The notes under the pieces are model-generated. The model made no database searches and had not been told where the DNA came from. It was given only the letters and a program-made list of their open reading frames with translations. Source: Gemmatimonadota bacterium (GTDB taxonomy: Bacteria; Gemmatimonadota; Gemmatimonadetes; Gemmatimonadales; Gemmatimonadaceae). From it: 64,000 bases of DNA. The translations under genes and the position numbers were made by a program. Of the stretch, positions 8,452 to 17,352 are shown piece by piece. The first letter of the stretch is position 1. Each line of letters opens with the position of its first letter. The stretch spans positions 120,074-184,073 of the forward strand of contig JACPFW010000012.1 of assembly GCA_016182795.1 (NCBI GenBank), given 5' to 3'.

Positions 8452-11400
8452 CTAGTAGCCGAGGTTGACGCGAAGGATGAAGTACGTCGGCGGGCCCACC
8501 GTCTGGAACTCATTGGGCGCCTCTGTGCCCTCGGTCGTGTTGAAGCCCGACTCCGGATCCGTCCCGCGATATTTCGTCCAGAGCCCGAGGTTGCGGCCAG
8601 TCAGCACGATATTGAGCGAGCGCGCACGCGCGTACTTGTTGGCGAGGGTGGGCGCCAGCGTGTACTGCACCGACATCTCGCGGAGCTTCACGAACGCCCC
8701 AGGCTGGAAGTAGCCGTCGAGCGTCTTGGCCGGGTGCTCGTTGGCGGCGATGTTCGTCGCCTGGTCGATGAGCTTCGCATCGATGTTCGTGCGGCCCGAA
8801 CAGTTGGGACGCGTGCAGCGGATGCGTTCGGTGTTGTTGTACCACCGGTTGCCGCCGCGGTAGTCCCACATCGTCGAGATACGGAGCGACTTGTTCAGCA
8901 GCTCCCAGGCCGACGTCAGCGTCGTCATGTAACGGGGCGTCGCGTACCCGCGGAAGATCACCGAGTCGCCGACGAAGACCTCATTCTTGGCGGGGTCGGC
9001 CCAATATGTCAGCAGGCCGTCGCCATTCTTGTCCTTATATCCGGTGATCGGTCGTGCCCAAAGGCCGGAGATGGGGTACCCGGCCACAATACGCGAGGTC
9101 GTGCCAATCTGCGCCGGCGTGTCGCCGAGCGACACGACCTTGTTGGCGTTCGCCGTGCCCGAGATGGTCACGTCCCACGCCAGCTGACGCCGATCCATCA
9201 CCTGCCCGGTGACCGACGCCTCCCATCCGGCGTTCTTCACCGAGCCGAGGTTCCGCAGCTGCGAGGCCACGGAGCCGTACGACGGGGGCAGGATGGCGCT
9301 GATAAGGGCGTCGGTGGTGATCTTGCTGTAGTACGTGACATCCACGCTGAGCCGCTGGTTGAGCAGCTGCGTCTCGAATCCGACCTCATGCTCCGCCGAG
9401 CGCTCCGGCTTCAAGTCCGGATTGCCGAGGGCCGCCTGGGTGACCGTCGGCTGGTCGGCGTTGTTGATGCTGGTCGTGTTGGCGGTGTAGAACTTCAAGG
9501 CGTCGTTGGGGCCGGGCTGTACGCCTGACTGACCATAGGCGTAGCGGAAGCGCGCGCTGTTCACCCACGCGGGCGCGTGCCACCACGGCTCCGACGAGAG
9601 GAGCCATGACATCGACGCCTTGGGGTAGACGATGCTCTGGAAGTTGGTGCCGAACGCCGAGTTCTGGTCGGTGCGCACCGCAGCCGTCAGGAAGAGCCGA
9701 TCGTTCCAGGCGAGCGACTGTTCGATGAACGCTCCAAGCGTGCGCTGGAGCGTGGTGCCTTCGCCCACGACCATCGCCGTGCCCGACCCCACGCTCTTCG
9801 AGCCTGGGGCCAGCTGGGTGGCGCCGGTCTGCGCCTGCGTGAGCGTGTACGCGATGTACTGAGCGCCCACCGTGGTCTTGAACGCGAAGTTGGAGTGCCA
9901 CGAGTACTGCGCCGTCGCCCCAAGGTCGGTGGTGAAGTTCTGGATCCGTACGCTGCTGATGCCGCGCGAGCCGAGGCGCGTGTTCGCCGTGAGCGGCGGG
10001 CCTTCGCCGCGCAGCAGCAGGTTCTCGTCGGTGCGTCCGGTCCAGTCGTTGCCCACCGTCGCCCGCGTTGCGAGCCACGTGTAGGGGCGCCAGTTGGCGT
10101 TGGCCTGCCAGATGAAACGGTTCACCTCTTGCCCGGTCTTCTCCTGCCAGGAGTAACCCGGCGTCCACGCGCGATAGCCCATCAGTGGCGTGCCGAGACC
10201 GCTCACGTTGCCGTTGTTAGTGGTGCCCGGGCCGCCGAACACCTGGGACCCCAGCCCCGCCGTGGAGTTGGACTCGAGCGAGTATCGCTGCGCGATATTG
10301 ATGAAGTTCGTCGAGACGCCGAGGTCAAGCTTCGGATTGATCGTGGTGTTGAGATTCAGTCGCAACGACTGCCGGTCCATCGTGTTCGGCCGAAGCGTCC
10401 ACGAATGGATCTTGAGGCCCATGGAATCCATGCGTTGCTTCTCGAACTCGGGTAGTTCGAGAACCCCCACCTCGCCTTCCTTCTCGGCGCTGGCGAAATA
10501 CCGCAGGGCCTCGGTGCCGCCCGAGACCTGCACGCCGTACTTGCGCCGGTCACCGGTGCCCAGCGGCGTGAGCTTCTTCTCGCGAAACAGGTTCAGCGTG
10601 CTGCTGGAATCAGCGGTGCACTCGCCCGTGCCGACGCGTTGCAGGCTGCAGAAGCTGCGTGTCGAGACCGTCTCTCCCGGGCGCTTTCCCCAAAGCGAAT
10701 ACGCCGCCGGGTAGTAGTTCCGGTCTGTGAGCAGTCCGCCCTCGGCGAAGACGTTCCACTTGGCGGCACCGGCTCGCCCTCGTTTGGTGGTGACGAGGAC
10801 GACGCCGTTGGCGGCGTCCGTTCCATAGAGCGTTGCCGCCGACGGGCCCTTCACGACCTCGATGCTCTCGATGTCCTCCGGATTCAGGTCGCCCACGCGG
10901 CTCGCATTGTTGCCGCCCGTGTTGCCGCTGGCGCCGTTGCCGGTGACCGTCGAGAAGCTGGAGAGGTTGCTCGTCATGCGAATGCCGTCGATGATCCAGA
11001 TCGGCTCATTCGACAGGCTGACGGAGTTGGTGCCGCGAATGCGAATGCGCGTCCCCGTACCGGTCTGCGAGCCCCCCGTCACTTGCACGCCCGGGGCCCG
11101 CGAGTTGAGGATGTCGCTGAGGTTCCCGATCGGCGCCGACTCGAGAACCTTGGCGGCGTCGATGTTGGCGGTGGCATTGCCGATCTCGACCCGCCGCTGC
11201 TCGCCTGTGGCGGTGGTCACGACGGCCGCCAGATTCAGGGTGACTTCCTTCATCGCGACGTCGACCGATGCCGTCTGTCCTGTCGCGATGGTGACGCGCT
11301 TCGTCTGCTCGCCATATCCGACGCGCAGGGTTCGAACCGTGTACTCGCCGACAGGGATCGCGCGGAGCGTCAGCCGGCCATCGGTGGCGGTCTGCCCGCC

Positions 11401-11568
11401 GATCGTGGTACCCACGAGCATCACGCGGGCATACTCGATGGGGCGTTGACTGACGGCGTCCGTGACGTGCACCGCCAGCGTGCCCACAGCGCGTTGCTGT
11501 GCGCGCAACGGCACGCTAAGTGCTGCTACTCCTGCCAGCGCCATGAGCAGGCGCCTCATCCGGTTCAT
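8452..11568 (-). CDS. SusC/RagA-family TonB-dependent outer-membrane transporter
   Basis: A 1038-residue TonB-linked receptor. In order: signal peptide ending VPLRAQ, a carboxypeptidase-regulatory-like beta domain (about 28-110, GTLAVHVTDA to VAMKEV), a plug with SQTGTGTRIRIRGTNSVSLSNEPIWIIDGI and TLYGTDAANGVVLVTTKRG, then a long 22-strand-type barrel ending in aromatic ILRVNLGY. These are hallmarks of SusC/RagA. The ATG at 11568 follows a GGAGGT site. It is the first gene of a two-gene operon with susD. TonB/ExbBD partners are not in this window. Confidence 0.93.
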   Translation of the reverse strand: MNRMRRLLMALAGVAALSVPLRAQQRAVGTLAVHVTDAVSQRPIEYARVMLVGTTIGGQTATDGRLTLRAIPVGEYTVRTLRVGYGEQTKRVTIATGQTASVDVAMKEVTLNLAAVVTTATGEQRRVEIGNATANIDAAKVLESAPIGNLSDILNSRAPGVQVTGGSQTGTGTRIRIRGTNSVSLSNEPIWIIDGIRMTSNLSSFSTVTGNGASGNTGGNNASRVGDLNPEDIESIEVVKGPSAATLYGTDAANGVVLVTTKRGRAGAAKWNVFAEGGLLTDRNYYPAAYSLWGKRPGETVSTRSFCSLQRVGTGECTADSSSTLNLFREKKLTPLGTGDRRKYGVQVSGGTEALRYFASAEKEGEVGVLELPEFEKQRMDSMGLKIHSWTLRPNTMDRQSLRLNLNTTINPKLDLGVSTNFINIAQRYSLESNSTAGLGSQVFGGPGTTNNGNVSGLGTPLMGYRAWTPGYSWQEKTGQEVNRFIWQANANWRPYTWLATRATVGNDWTGRTDENLLLRGEGPPLTANTRLGSRGISSVRIQNFTTDLGATAQYSWHSNFAFKTTVGAQYIAYTLTQAQTGATQLAPGSKSVGSGTAMVVGEGTTLQRTLGAFIEQSLAWNDRLFLTAAVRTDQNSAFGTNFQSIVYPKASMSWLLSSEPWWHAPAWVNSARFRYAYGQSGVQPGPNDALKFYTANTTSINNADQPTVTQAALGNPDLKPERSAEHEVGFETQLLNQRLSVDVTYYSKITTDALISAILPPSYGSVASQLRNLGSVKNAGWEASVTGQVMDRRQLAWDVTISGTANANKVVSLGDTPAQIGTTSRIVAGYPISGLWARPITGYKDKNGDGLLTYWADPAKNEVFVGDSVIFRGYATPRYMTTLTSAWELLNKSLRISTMWDYRGGNRWYNNTERIRCTRPNCSGRTNIDAKLIDQATNIAANEHPAKTLDGYFQPGAFVKLREMSVQYTLAPTLANKYARARSLNIVLTGRNLGLWTKYRGTDPESGFNTTEGTEAPNEFQTVGPPTYFILRVNLGY

Positions 11569-11670
11569 ACGGACCTCCGCGTGCGGTAGGGGGTTCACTG
11601 GACAATCGTAGGGCAATGCCCTGCTGTCTCGTCGTCCATACTAGCCCTACCGTGCGGTAATCCGCCAGCA

Positions 11671-12480
11671 CTACGCTAGGAACCCCCGCAGCGCCGCCGT
11701 CACCGCCTGGGGCGCGCTGAGGTGCGGATGGTGCCCTTCAGCGTCGAGCACCACCAGTTCGCTGTGCCGGATGGCGCGGTGCAGGTATTCGGCGACCTCC
11801 CTCGGCACGAAGGCATCGTCACGCGACTGCAGGAGCAGCACCCGCTGCTCGACGCGCGGCACGAGCGCCCGCAAATCGGAGGTCAGAATGGCCTGCAGCG
11901 TGGTGAGTGCCTGGCGCGACGACATCTGTCTGAGGCACGACGCAAACTGGGCGGCCAGCGCCGGACGGTCGGCGTTCCGAATGACGTGCGCGGCGAAGGT
12001 GTCGGTCCACGACTCATAGTTGTTGATCACGGCGCCATAGATCAGGTCGACGTCGCGCTCCGTCAGACCGGGCAGGCCGTCTTCCTCTCGATAGCGCGGC
12101 GACATGCCAAGCACGGCCAGCTGCCGCACGAGCGATGGGGCGGTGACGGCCGCCAGCATGCCGATGGCGCCGCCGACCGAATGGCCAACCAGCGTGGCCG
12201 CGCGTCTGAGCTTCAGCGCCTGGAGCACCTCAACCAGGTCGTCGGCCCAGCGCTGCAGGTTCATGTACCGATGCGCCTTGTACGCCATCGCGTCCGATCG
12301 ACCCGAGCCGACGTTGTCGAGCAGCACGAGACGATGGGTGGCTGCAAACGACGGGGCGACCGCCGACCACACCGTCTGGTCGTTGCCAAAGCCATGAAGA
12401 AAGACAAGCGTGTCGTCAGACTCGACGGCGCCCGTGATGGTGACGGCGTTCCGCTGCAGCGGATCGGGAATGGTGTCCAT
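11671..12480 (-). CDS. Alpha/beta hydrolase, RsbQ-like
   Basis: A 269-residue cytosolic alpha/beta hydrolase. The nucleophile elbow is GHSVGG (Ser101), the acid is in LQSRDDAFVP, and the His is in EGHHPHLS. Several stretches (GFGNDQTVWSAVAPSF, DNVGSGRSD, GHSVGGAIGMLA) match RsbQ of Bacillus and the related KAI2/DAD2 family, known for hydrolysing small hydrophobic ligands in signalling. RsbQ normally pairs with the PAS phosphatase RsbP; no such partner is adjacent. It follows the M20 peptidase gene on the same strand after a 116-bp gap. Hydrolase call secure; a signalling role is inferred. Confidence 0.85.
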   Translation of the reverse strand: MDTIPDPLQRNAVTITGAVESDDTLVFLHGFGNDQTVWSAVAPSFAATHRLVLLDNVGSGRSDAMAYKAHRYMNLQRWADDLVEVLQALKLRRAATLVGHSVGGAIGMLAAVTAPSLVRQLAVLGMSPRYREEDGLPGLTERDVDLIYGAVINNYESWTDTFAAHVIRNADRPALAAQFASCLRQMSSRQALTTLQAILTSDLRALVPRVEQRVLLLQSRDDAFVPREVAEYLHRAIRHSELVVLDAEGHHPHLSAPQAVTAALRGFLA

Positions 12481-12596
12481 GGTTGCCGACGCGGTGAGAG
12501 CCCGAGGATCGAAGGGGCGAATTCGATGGGGGGTGCCTGAGCGGACACAGCCAGCGTCGGCGTGCGCTAGAATCGCATGTTCACTCCGTCGTACGC

Positions 12597-14057
12597 CTAC
12601 GGCACCGCAGGCGGGTTCGACGCGAGCAGCTGGGTGAGACGGTACAGGAACTCCTGTCCTTCGTAGTAGCTTTGCATCCGGATGCGCTCGTCGCGGCCGT
12701 GCGCGCGCGCGTCGACGCGCGGGTCGGAGAAAATGCCGCTTACGCCGTAGGATGGAACGCCCCGCGCCAGGAAGAAGCGCGAGTCGTTGGCGCCGGTGGA
12801 CATGGTGGGAATGATGGGGACGTTGCCGAACAGTTCCTTCGTCAGGCGAGTCACCGGTTCCATGATTTCGGGCGACAGCTTTGACGGCGGAGTGGACGGC
12901 CGCTGCGTCTTGATCAGCACCTTCACGGCCGTGTCGCTGACCACCCGCTCGAGCGCGGCGCGCACCTGCTCGGCGTTCTCCGTGGGATAGACGCGGCAGT
13001 TGATGTTGGCTTCGGCGAGCTGGGGGAGGGCGTTCGTCGCGTGGCCGCCGTTGAGCATCGTGGCGACGCAGGTGGTGCGCAGCATCGAGCTGTAGCGGTC
13101 ATCGGCGGCGATGATGGCGGCCGCCTTGGGGTCTGCGGGGTTGGCGACGAGCGCCTTCATGGCGCGCCCCATCTCCGGCGGCTCCAGCGCGGCGGTCTTG
13201 CTGAAGAACTCGCGAGTCACGTCGTTGAGCTGCACCGGGAACTCGTGACGCCCGACCTTGCTGAGGGCGTCGGCGAGCGAGGTGATGGCGTTGTCCTTGC
13301 GCGGCACCGACGAATGCCCGCCGCGATTGGTGGCGCGCAGCGTGAAGTTCATGGTGATCTTCTGCGCGAGCTGAATGCCCTGGAACAGCGGCTTGCCATC
13401 GCGCAGGACGCCGCCGCCCCCTTCATTGATCACGATTCCCGCGTCCACCAGCTCGGGGTGATTGGTGACGAGCCAGTCGACGCCGTTGGCCGGGCCGCTT
13501 TCCTCGTCGGCCGTGAGCGCCACGATGATGTCGCGGTCGGGCTGATAGCCTTCGGCCTTCATCCGGAACAGGTTCGCGACAAAGATCGACGCCATCGCCT
13601 TGTCGTCGGCGATGCCGCGCGCGTAGTAGTAGCCGTCCTTCTCCGTGAAGGTGAACGGGTCGAACTCGGGCGACCAGTCGGCTTTCAGGGCCTCGACGAC
13701 GTCGATGTGTGCCAGCAGGAGCACCGGCTTGCGGTCAGCCGGGTGTTTGCCGCGGATGCGCGCGACGACGTTGTGCTTGTCGGGGCGCGGCCCGCCCACG
13801 AAGATGTCCGAATCTGGGATGCCCGCCTCGCGGAACCGCTTCGCCATGGCGACCGCGCCATTGGTGACGTTTCCCGTCGTGACGCTGGTGTTGATCTCGA
13901 CCAGTTCCTTGAAGATCTCGCGCGCCTTGGCCTGCGCGGGGGTGAGCTGGCCGGGGGTGTAGACCTTCGCGTTCTGCGCCTGCGCTGGCGTGGCGCAGGC
14001 CAGGACGAGCGCGAGGGTACGAACAGCACGGCGACCGAGTCGGAAGGCGAGTGGCAT
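12597..14057 (-). CDS. Secreted M20-family metallopeptidase (carboxypeptidase/dipeptidase type)
   Basis: A 486-residue zinc peptidase with a signal peptide (residues 1-27, ending TPAQAQ). The M20 signature is present: LLLAHIDVV (His117, Asp119), RGIADDKA (second metal Asp), TADEESG (catalytic and metal Glu), the dimerisation domain with NRGGHSSVPRKDNAI, and a late metal ligand region VDARAHGRDERI. The length suits the PepV/CPG2-like M20 group. The ATG at 14057 was chosen over upstream codons because it places the signal peptide correctly. It probably removes C-terminal residues from peptides in the periplasm. Confidence 0.88.
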   Translation of the reverse strand: MPLAFRLGRRAVRTLALVLACATPAQAQNAKVYTPGQLTPAQAKAREIFKELVEINTSVTTGNVTNGAVAMAKRFREAGIPDSDIFVGGPRPDKHNVVARIRGKHPADRKPVLLLAHIDVVEALKADWSPEFDPFTFTEKDGYYYARGIADDKAMASIFVANLFRMKAEGYQPDRDIIVALTADEESGPANGVDWLVTNHPELVDAGIVINEGGGGVLRDGKPLFQGIQLAQKITMNFTLRATNRGGHSSVPRKDNAITSLADALSKVGRHEFPVQLNDVTREFFSKTAALEPPEMGRAMKALVANPADPKAAAIIAADDRYSSMLRTTCVATMLNGGHATNALPQLAEANINCRVYPTENAEQVRAALERVVSDTAVKVLIKTQRPSTPPSKLSPEIMEPVTRLTKELFGNVPIIPTMSTGANDSRFFLARGVPSYGVSGIFSDPRVDARAHGRDERIRMQSYYEGQEFLYRLTQLLASNPPAVP

Positions 14058-14174
14058 GGTGGAAGGGGTGGGAGACGAGGGGGGGCTTGTCTTAAGCACG
14101 CGCCTGATCACGGTCCGCGCAACCCAGTGATGTGCCGCGCCCCCAACGCGGCGCCGCACGTCAGTCTGCGTCCT

Positions 14175-14213
14175 ACACCATGCGCGACCACGGAACCGCA
14201 AGGTGCATGGTGT
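14175..14213. promoter_or_regulatory. 9-bp inverted repeat in divergent intergenic region
   Basis: ACACCATGC (14175-14183) and its exact complement GCATGGTGT (14205-14213) flank a 21-nt spacer in the 213-bp gap between the divergent M20 peptidase and lipoprotein genes. It could be an operator or a 5' hairpin of the lipoprotein mRNA. No promoter elements could be set with confidence. Confidence 0.35.
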
Positions 14214-14270
14214 GTACGTGCATACCTGTCGCTCACTGCGCAGACCATCACTCTTCAGGAGAATGATCCA

Positions 14271-15011
14271 ATGACAGCCCGATACGCGCCCCTGCTATTC
14301 ATCGTGGCTGCCGCTGCGGCGGCGTGCGGCGACTCCACCGGACCATCACGGTCTGCGACGTCGCTGTCCTTCTCGGCGCACGCGCCTGCGACGAGCCAAA
14401 TGGCGGGCACACTCGCCCTGAACGGTCAGATGACCGTCGGTAGCGGCGGCGACACGCTTGTCATCACCAAGGCGCAGGTCGTGCTCAAGCAGATCGAGCT
14501 GAAGCAGGCCGCGGGCGTCAGCTGTCCCGACAGTGCGTCGAAGGATGACGGATGCGAGGAGCTGAAGCTCGGGCCCGTGCTCGTGGACCTGCCACTCTCG
14601 TCGAACGTGACGGCGCCAGTAACGGTCAGCGTGCCGTCGGGCACGTACCGTGAAATCGAGCTTGAAGTGCATCGCGTGGGCGGCGACGCGCTGGACGCGG
14701 CGTTCACGGCAGCGCATCCCGATTTCTCGGATATCAGCATTCGCCTTGAGGGAACGTTCAACGGCGCGCCCTTCGTGTACACGTCCAAGCTGGACGCCGA
14801 GTTGGAGATGGCCCTTGAGCCCCCCGTGGTCATCGATGGCGCGGGCGGCAATATCACCGTGCAGATTGACATCTCCAACTGGTTCCGCAACGGAAGCACG
14901 GTCATCGACCCGCGTACGGCGAACGTGGGCGGCGTGAACGAGGGGATCGTCAAGGAGCAGATCAAGCGTTCCTTCCACGCGGTGGAAGACCACGATCGCG
15001 ACGGGAAGTAG
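14271..15011 (+). CDS. Putative lipoprotein, DUF4382-like
   Basis: A 246-residue protein with a lipoprotein signal (lipobox AAAAAC, Cys19) followed by a beta-rich domain. Strands such as TLVITKAQVVLKQIEL and the proline/valine pattern VDLPLSSNVTAPVTVSVPSGTY resemble DUF4382 proteins of Gram-negative bacteria. Two Cys (around 86 and 94) sit in an Asp-rich loop and may form a disulfide. The ATG at 14271 has an upstream AGGAGA site. It ends in HDRDGK. Function unknown; the family link is by pattern only. Confidence 0.75.
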   Translation: MTARYAPLLFIVAAAAAACGDSTGPSRSATSLSFSAHAPATSQMAGTLALNGQMTVGSGGDTLVITKAQVVLKQIELKQAAGVSCPDSASKDDGCEELKLGPVLVDLPLSSNVTAPVTVSVPSGTYREIELEVHRVGGDALDAAFTAAHPDFSDISIRLEGTFNGAPFVYTSKLDAELEMALEPPVVIDGAGGNITVQIDISNWFRNGSTVIDPRTANVGGVNEGIVKEQIKRSFHAVEDHDRDGK

Positions 15012-15057
15012 CGGCTGGCGCAGTGATGCGCCGGTGGCGTGCGGGTGATAGACTTAC

Positions 15058-15084
15058 GCGGTCGCGGGTGAACCCCGCGGCCGC
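15058..15084. terminator. GC-rich hairpin upstream of the epimerase pair
   Basis: An 11-bp stem with one G-T pair (15058-15068 with 15074-15084) and a 5-nt loop, 46 bp past the lipoprotein stop and 35 bp before the first epimerase start. There is no T-run, so termination is uncertain; it could instead sit in the 5' leader of the epimerase operon. Confidence 0.35.
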
Positions 15085-15119
15085 GCACCCGGACCCCTCC
15101 CCACCGGAGCAGTCGTCAA

Positions 15120-16175
15120 ATGCCGCTCAACATCCTCATCCTCGGCGGCACGGGCTTTACCGGCCCCGAGCAGGTGGAGTATGCGCTCGCGCGCGGCCAC
15201 AAGGTCACGCTGTTCAATCGCAATCGCACGCGACCGGATTTCTTCAAGGGCAAGGTCGACCAGCTCATCGGCGACCTGAACGACGACGTCAGCGCGCTTG
15301 CCGGCAAGAAGTTCGACGTCGTGCTCGACAACCCGACCACCTTCCCGTTCTGGGTGCGCAACGCGGCCCAGCACCTCAAGGGCAACGTCGGGCACTACAT
15401 CTTCATCTCCACGGAATCGGTCTACCCGGACAATTCGCGTCCGGACATGGACGAGTCCGACGGCACGACGCCGATGCCCGCCGACCTGGATCCGTACACG
15501 ACGGTGCGCGAAAACGCGGGCAAGTATTACGGCGCGCTCAAGTCCTTCGCCGAGCAGGAGGCCGAGCGGCAGTATCCGGGCAAGGTCACGATCGTGCGCC
15601 CCGGGCTGATCGTCGGGCCGCTCGACCGCAGCGACCGGTTCACCTACTGGCCGGCGCGCATCGACAATGGCGGCAACGTGCTCGCGCCCGGAACGCCCGA
15701 CGACCCGACGCAGTGGATCGACTCGCGCGACCTCGCGGAGTGGATGATTCGCCTCGCCGAGCAGAAGGTGATTGGCACATTCAACGCGGTGGGGTACCCG
15801 CGCCCGATGTCCGAACTGCTCTACGGGATCAAGGCAGTCACCACCGCCGGCGCGCAGTTCACCTGGGTGCCGGCCGACTTCCTCGCGGCGCAGGGCGTGC
15901 GCGGCTGGCGGCACATGCCGGTCTGGCTGCCGCCAATCGGCCCGACCGCGGGCTTTTTGCGCCGCAACAACGCGCGCGCGGTGAAAGCGGGACTCACGTT
16001 CCGTCCGCTCGCCGTCACCGCCGCCGAGACGCTGGCCTGGCACAAGACACGCCCCGAAGCCGACCGCAAGGCGACGGCCGAGGGGGCGATTGCCGGCACG
16101 GCGCCGGCCAAGGAAGCCGAGGTGATTGCCGCATGGAAGGCGAAGCAGACGACGGGAGGAACGAACAATGACTGA
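15120..16175 (+). CDS. NAD-dependent epimerase/dehydratase-like protein, cytosolic copy
   Basis: A 351-residue Rossmann-fold protein of the extended SDR/epimerase type. The nucleotide motif GGTGFTGPEQ (9-18) is at the extreme N-terminus, so the protein has no signal and should be cytosolic. IFISTESVYPDN and a Tyr-x3-Lys (YYGALKSFAEQE) give the usual Ser/Tyr/Lys active site. IVRPGLIVGPLDRSDRFTYWP is a family-specific stretch also found in the next gene. It is roughly 60% identical by eye to that gene and overlaps it by 8 bp. The substrate is unknown. Confidence 0.85.
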   Translation: MPLNILILGGTGFTGPEQVEYALARGHKVTLFNRNRTRPDFFKGKVDQLIGDLNDDVSALAGKKFDVVLDNPTTFPFWVRNAAQHLKGNVGHYIFISTESVYPDNSRPDMDESDGTTPMPADLDPYTTVRENAGKYYGALKSFAEQEAERQYPGKVTIVRPGLIVGPLDRSDRFTYWPARIDNGGNVLAPGTPDDPTQWIDSRDLAEWMIRLAEQKVIGTFNAVGYPRPMSELLYGIKAVTTAGAQFTWVPADFLAAQGVRGWRHMPVWLPPIGPTAGFLRRNNARAVKAGLTFRPLAVTAAETLAWHKTRPEADRKATAEGAIAGTAPAKEAEVIAAWKAKQTTGGTNND

Positions 16176-17352
16176 CCGCCGCACCTTCCTGCAGACGGGC
16201 GCCGCCATCGGTGGCGCGCTCGGCCTGATGCCAAAATCGCTGCTCGGCCAGCACGATCCGTTCCTGGTCCGTGAGCCAATCACCAAGGCGCCGGCGTCGC
16301 TAAACATCCTCATCCTCGGCGGCACCGGCTTCACCGGGCCCGAGCAGGTGGAGTACGCGCTTGCGCGCGGCCACCGCGTGACCCTGTTCAATCGCAACAA
16401 GACGCGGCCGGGCTACTTCAAGGGGAAGGTCGCCGAGGAACTGGTTGGCGACCTGAACTCCGATACCAGCGCGCTCAAGGGCAAGTCGTTCGATGTCGTG
16501 CTCGACAACCCGACCACGTTCCCGGCGTGGGTGCGCAACGCGGCCAACTATCTGGCCGGCAACGTCAAGCACTACGTCTTCCAGTCCACCACGTCGGTGT
16601 ACAGCGACCAGAGCATCATTGGGCTCGACGAGAACAGCCCGGTGGCGAAGCTCCCCGCCGATGTGGATCCGTACACGCTCGACCCGCAGCACGCCTCGCG
16701 ATACTACGGCGCGCTCAAGGTGCGGGCGGAGCAGGAAGTGGCCAAGCAGTATCCGGGCATCTGCACGGTGGTGCGTCCGTGCCTGATTGTTGGGCCGCTC
16801 GACCGCACGGATCGCTTCACGTACTGGCCGGCGCGCATTGATGCCGGCGGCGAGATCCTGGCGCCCGACAGGCCGGACGATCCGTGCCAGTTCATCGACG
16901 TGCGCGACCTCGCGGAGTTCTCGGTGCGGCTGGCCGAGGCGCGGGCGTTCGGCACGTTCAACGTGATTGGCCCCGAGAAGCCGCTAACGATCGCCGAAAT
17001 GCTGTACGGCGTGAAGTCGATCACCGCGACACCGGGGCGCTTCACGTGGGTGCCGTGGGCGTTCCTGCAGGAGCAGGGGATCCGGCCGTGGCGTCACATG
17101 ACGGTCTGGCAGCCGCCGTACGGCGCCACCGCGGGCTATCAGCGGCGCAGCGCGGCCAAGGCGATCGCCGCCGGGCTGACCTTCCGCTCGCTGGCCGAAA
17201 CCGCCAAGACGACGCTCGACTGGCATCGCACACGGCCGCAGGCCGAGCAGGACGCGACGCTTCGCGGCGCCGTGAACGGACTTGATATGGCGCGTGAGGC
17301 CGAAGTGCTGGCCGCGTGGCACGCGAAGGTGAAGGCCACGGGGCCCGGGTGA
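16168..17352 (+). CDS. NAD-dependent epimerase/dehydratase-like protein with Tat-type signal
   Basis: A 394-residue tandem paralogue of the preceding gene. It differs by a 44-residue N-terminal extension, MTDRRTFLQTGAAIGGAL, which has the twin Arg and hydrophobic stretch of a Tat signal, followed by a linker before LNILILGGTGFTGPEQ. The active-site YYGALK and the TYWPARIDAGG region are kept. Tat export of a Rossmann dehydrogenase with its bound cofactor is plausible (compare glucose-fructose oxidoreductases). The ATG at 16168 has a GGGAGGA site inside the upstream gene. Its stop overlaps the next gene's GTG. Confidence 0.84.
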   Translation: MTDRRTFLQTGAAIGGALGLMPKSLLGQHDPFLVREPITKAPASLNILILGGTGFTGPEQVEYALARGHRVTLFNRNKTRPGYFKGKVAEELVGDLNSDTSALKGKSFDVVLDNPTTFPAWVRNAANYLAGNVKHYVFQSTTSVYSDQSIIGLDENSPVAKLPADVDPYTLDPQHASRYYGALKVRAEQEVAKQYPGICTVVRPCLIVGPLDRTDRFTYWPARIDAGGEILAPDRPDDPCQFIDVRDLAEFSVRLAEARAFGTFNVIGPEKPLTIAEMLYGVKSITATPGRFTWVPWAFLQEQGIRPWRHMTVWQPPYGATAGYQRRSAAKAIAAGLTFRSLAETAKTTLDWHRTRPQAEQDATLRGAVNGLDMAREAEVLAAWHAKVKATGPG

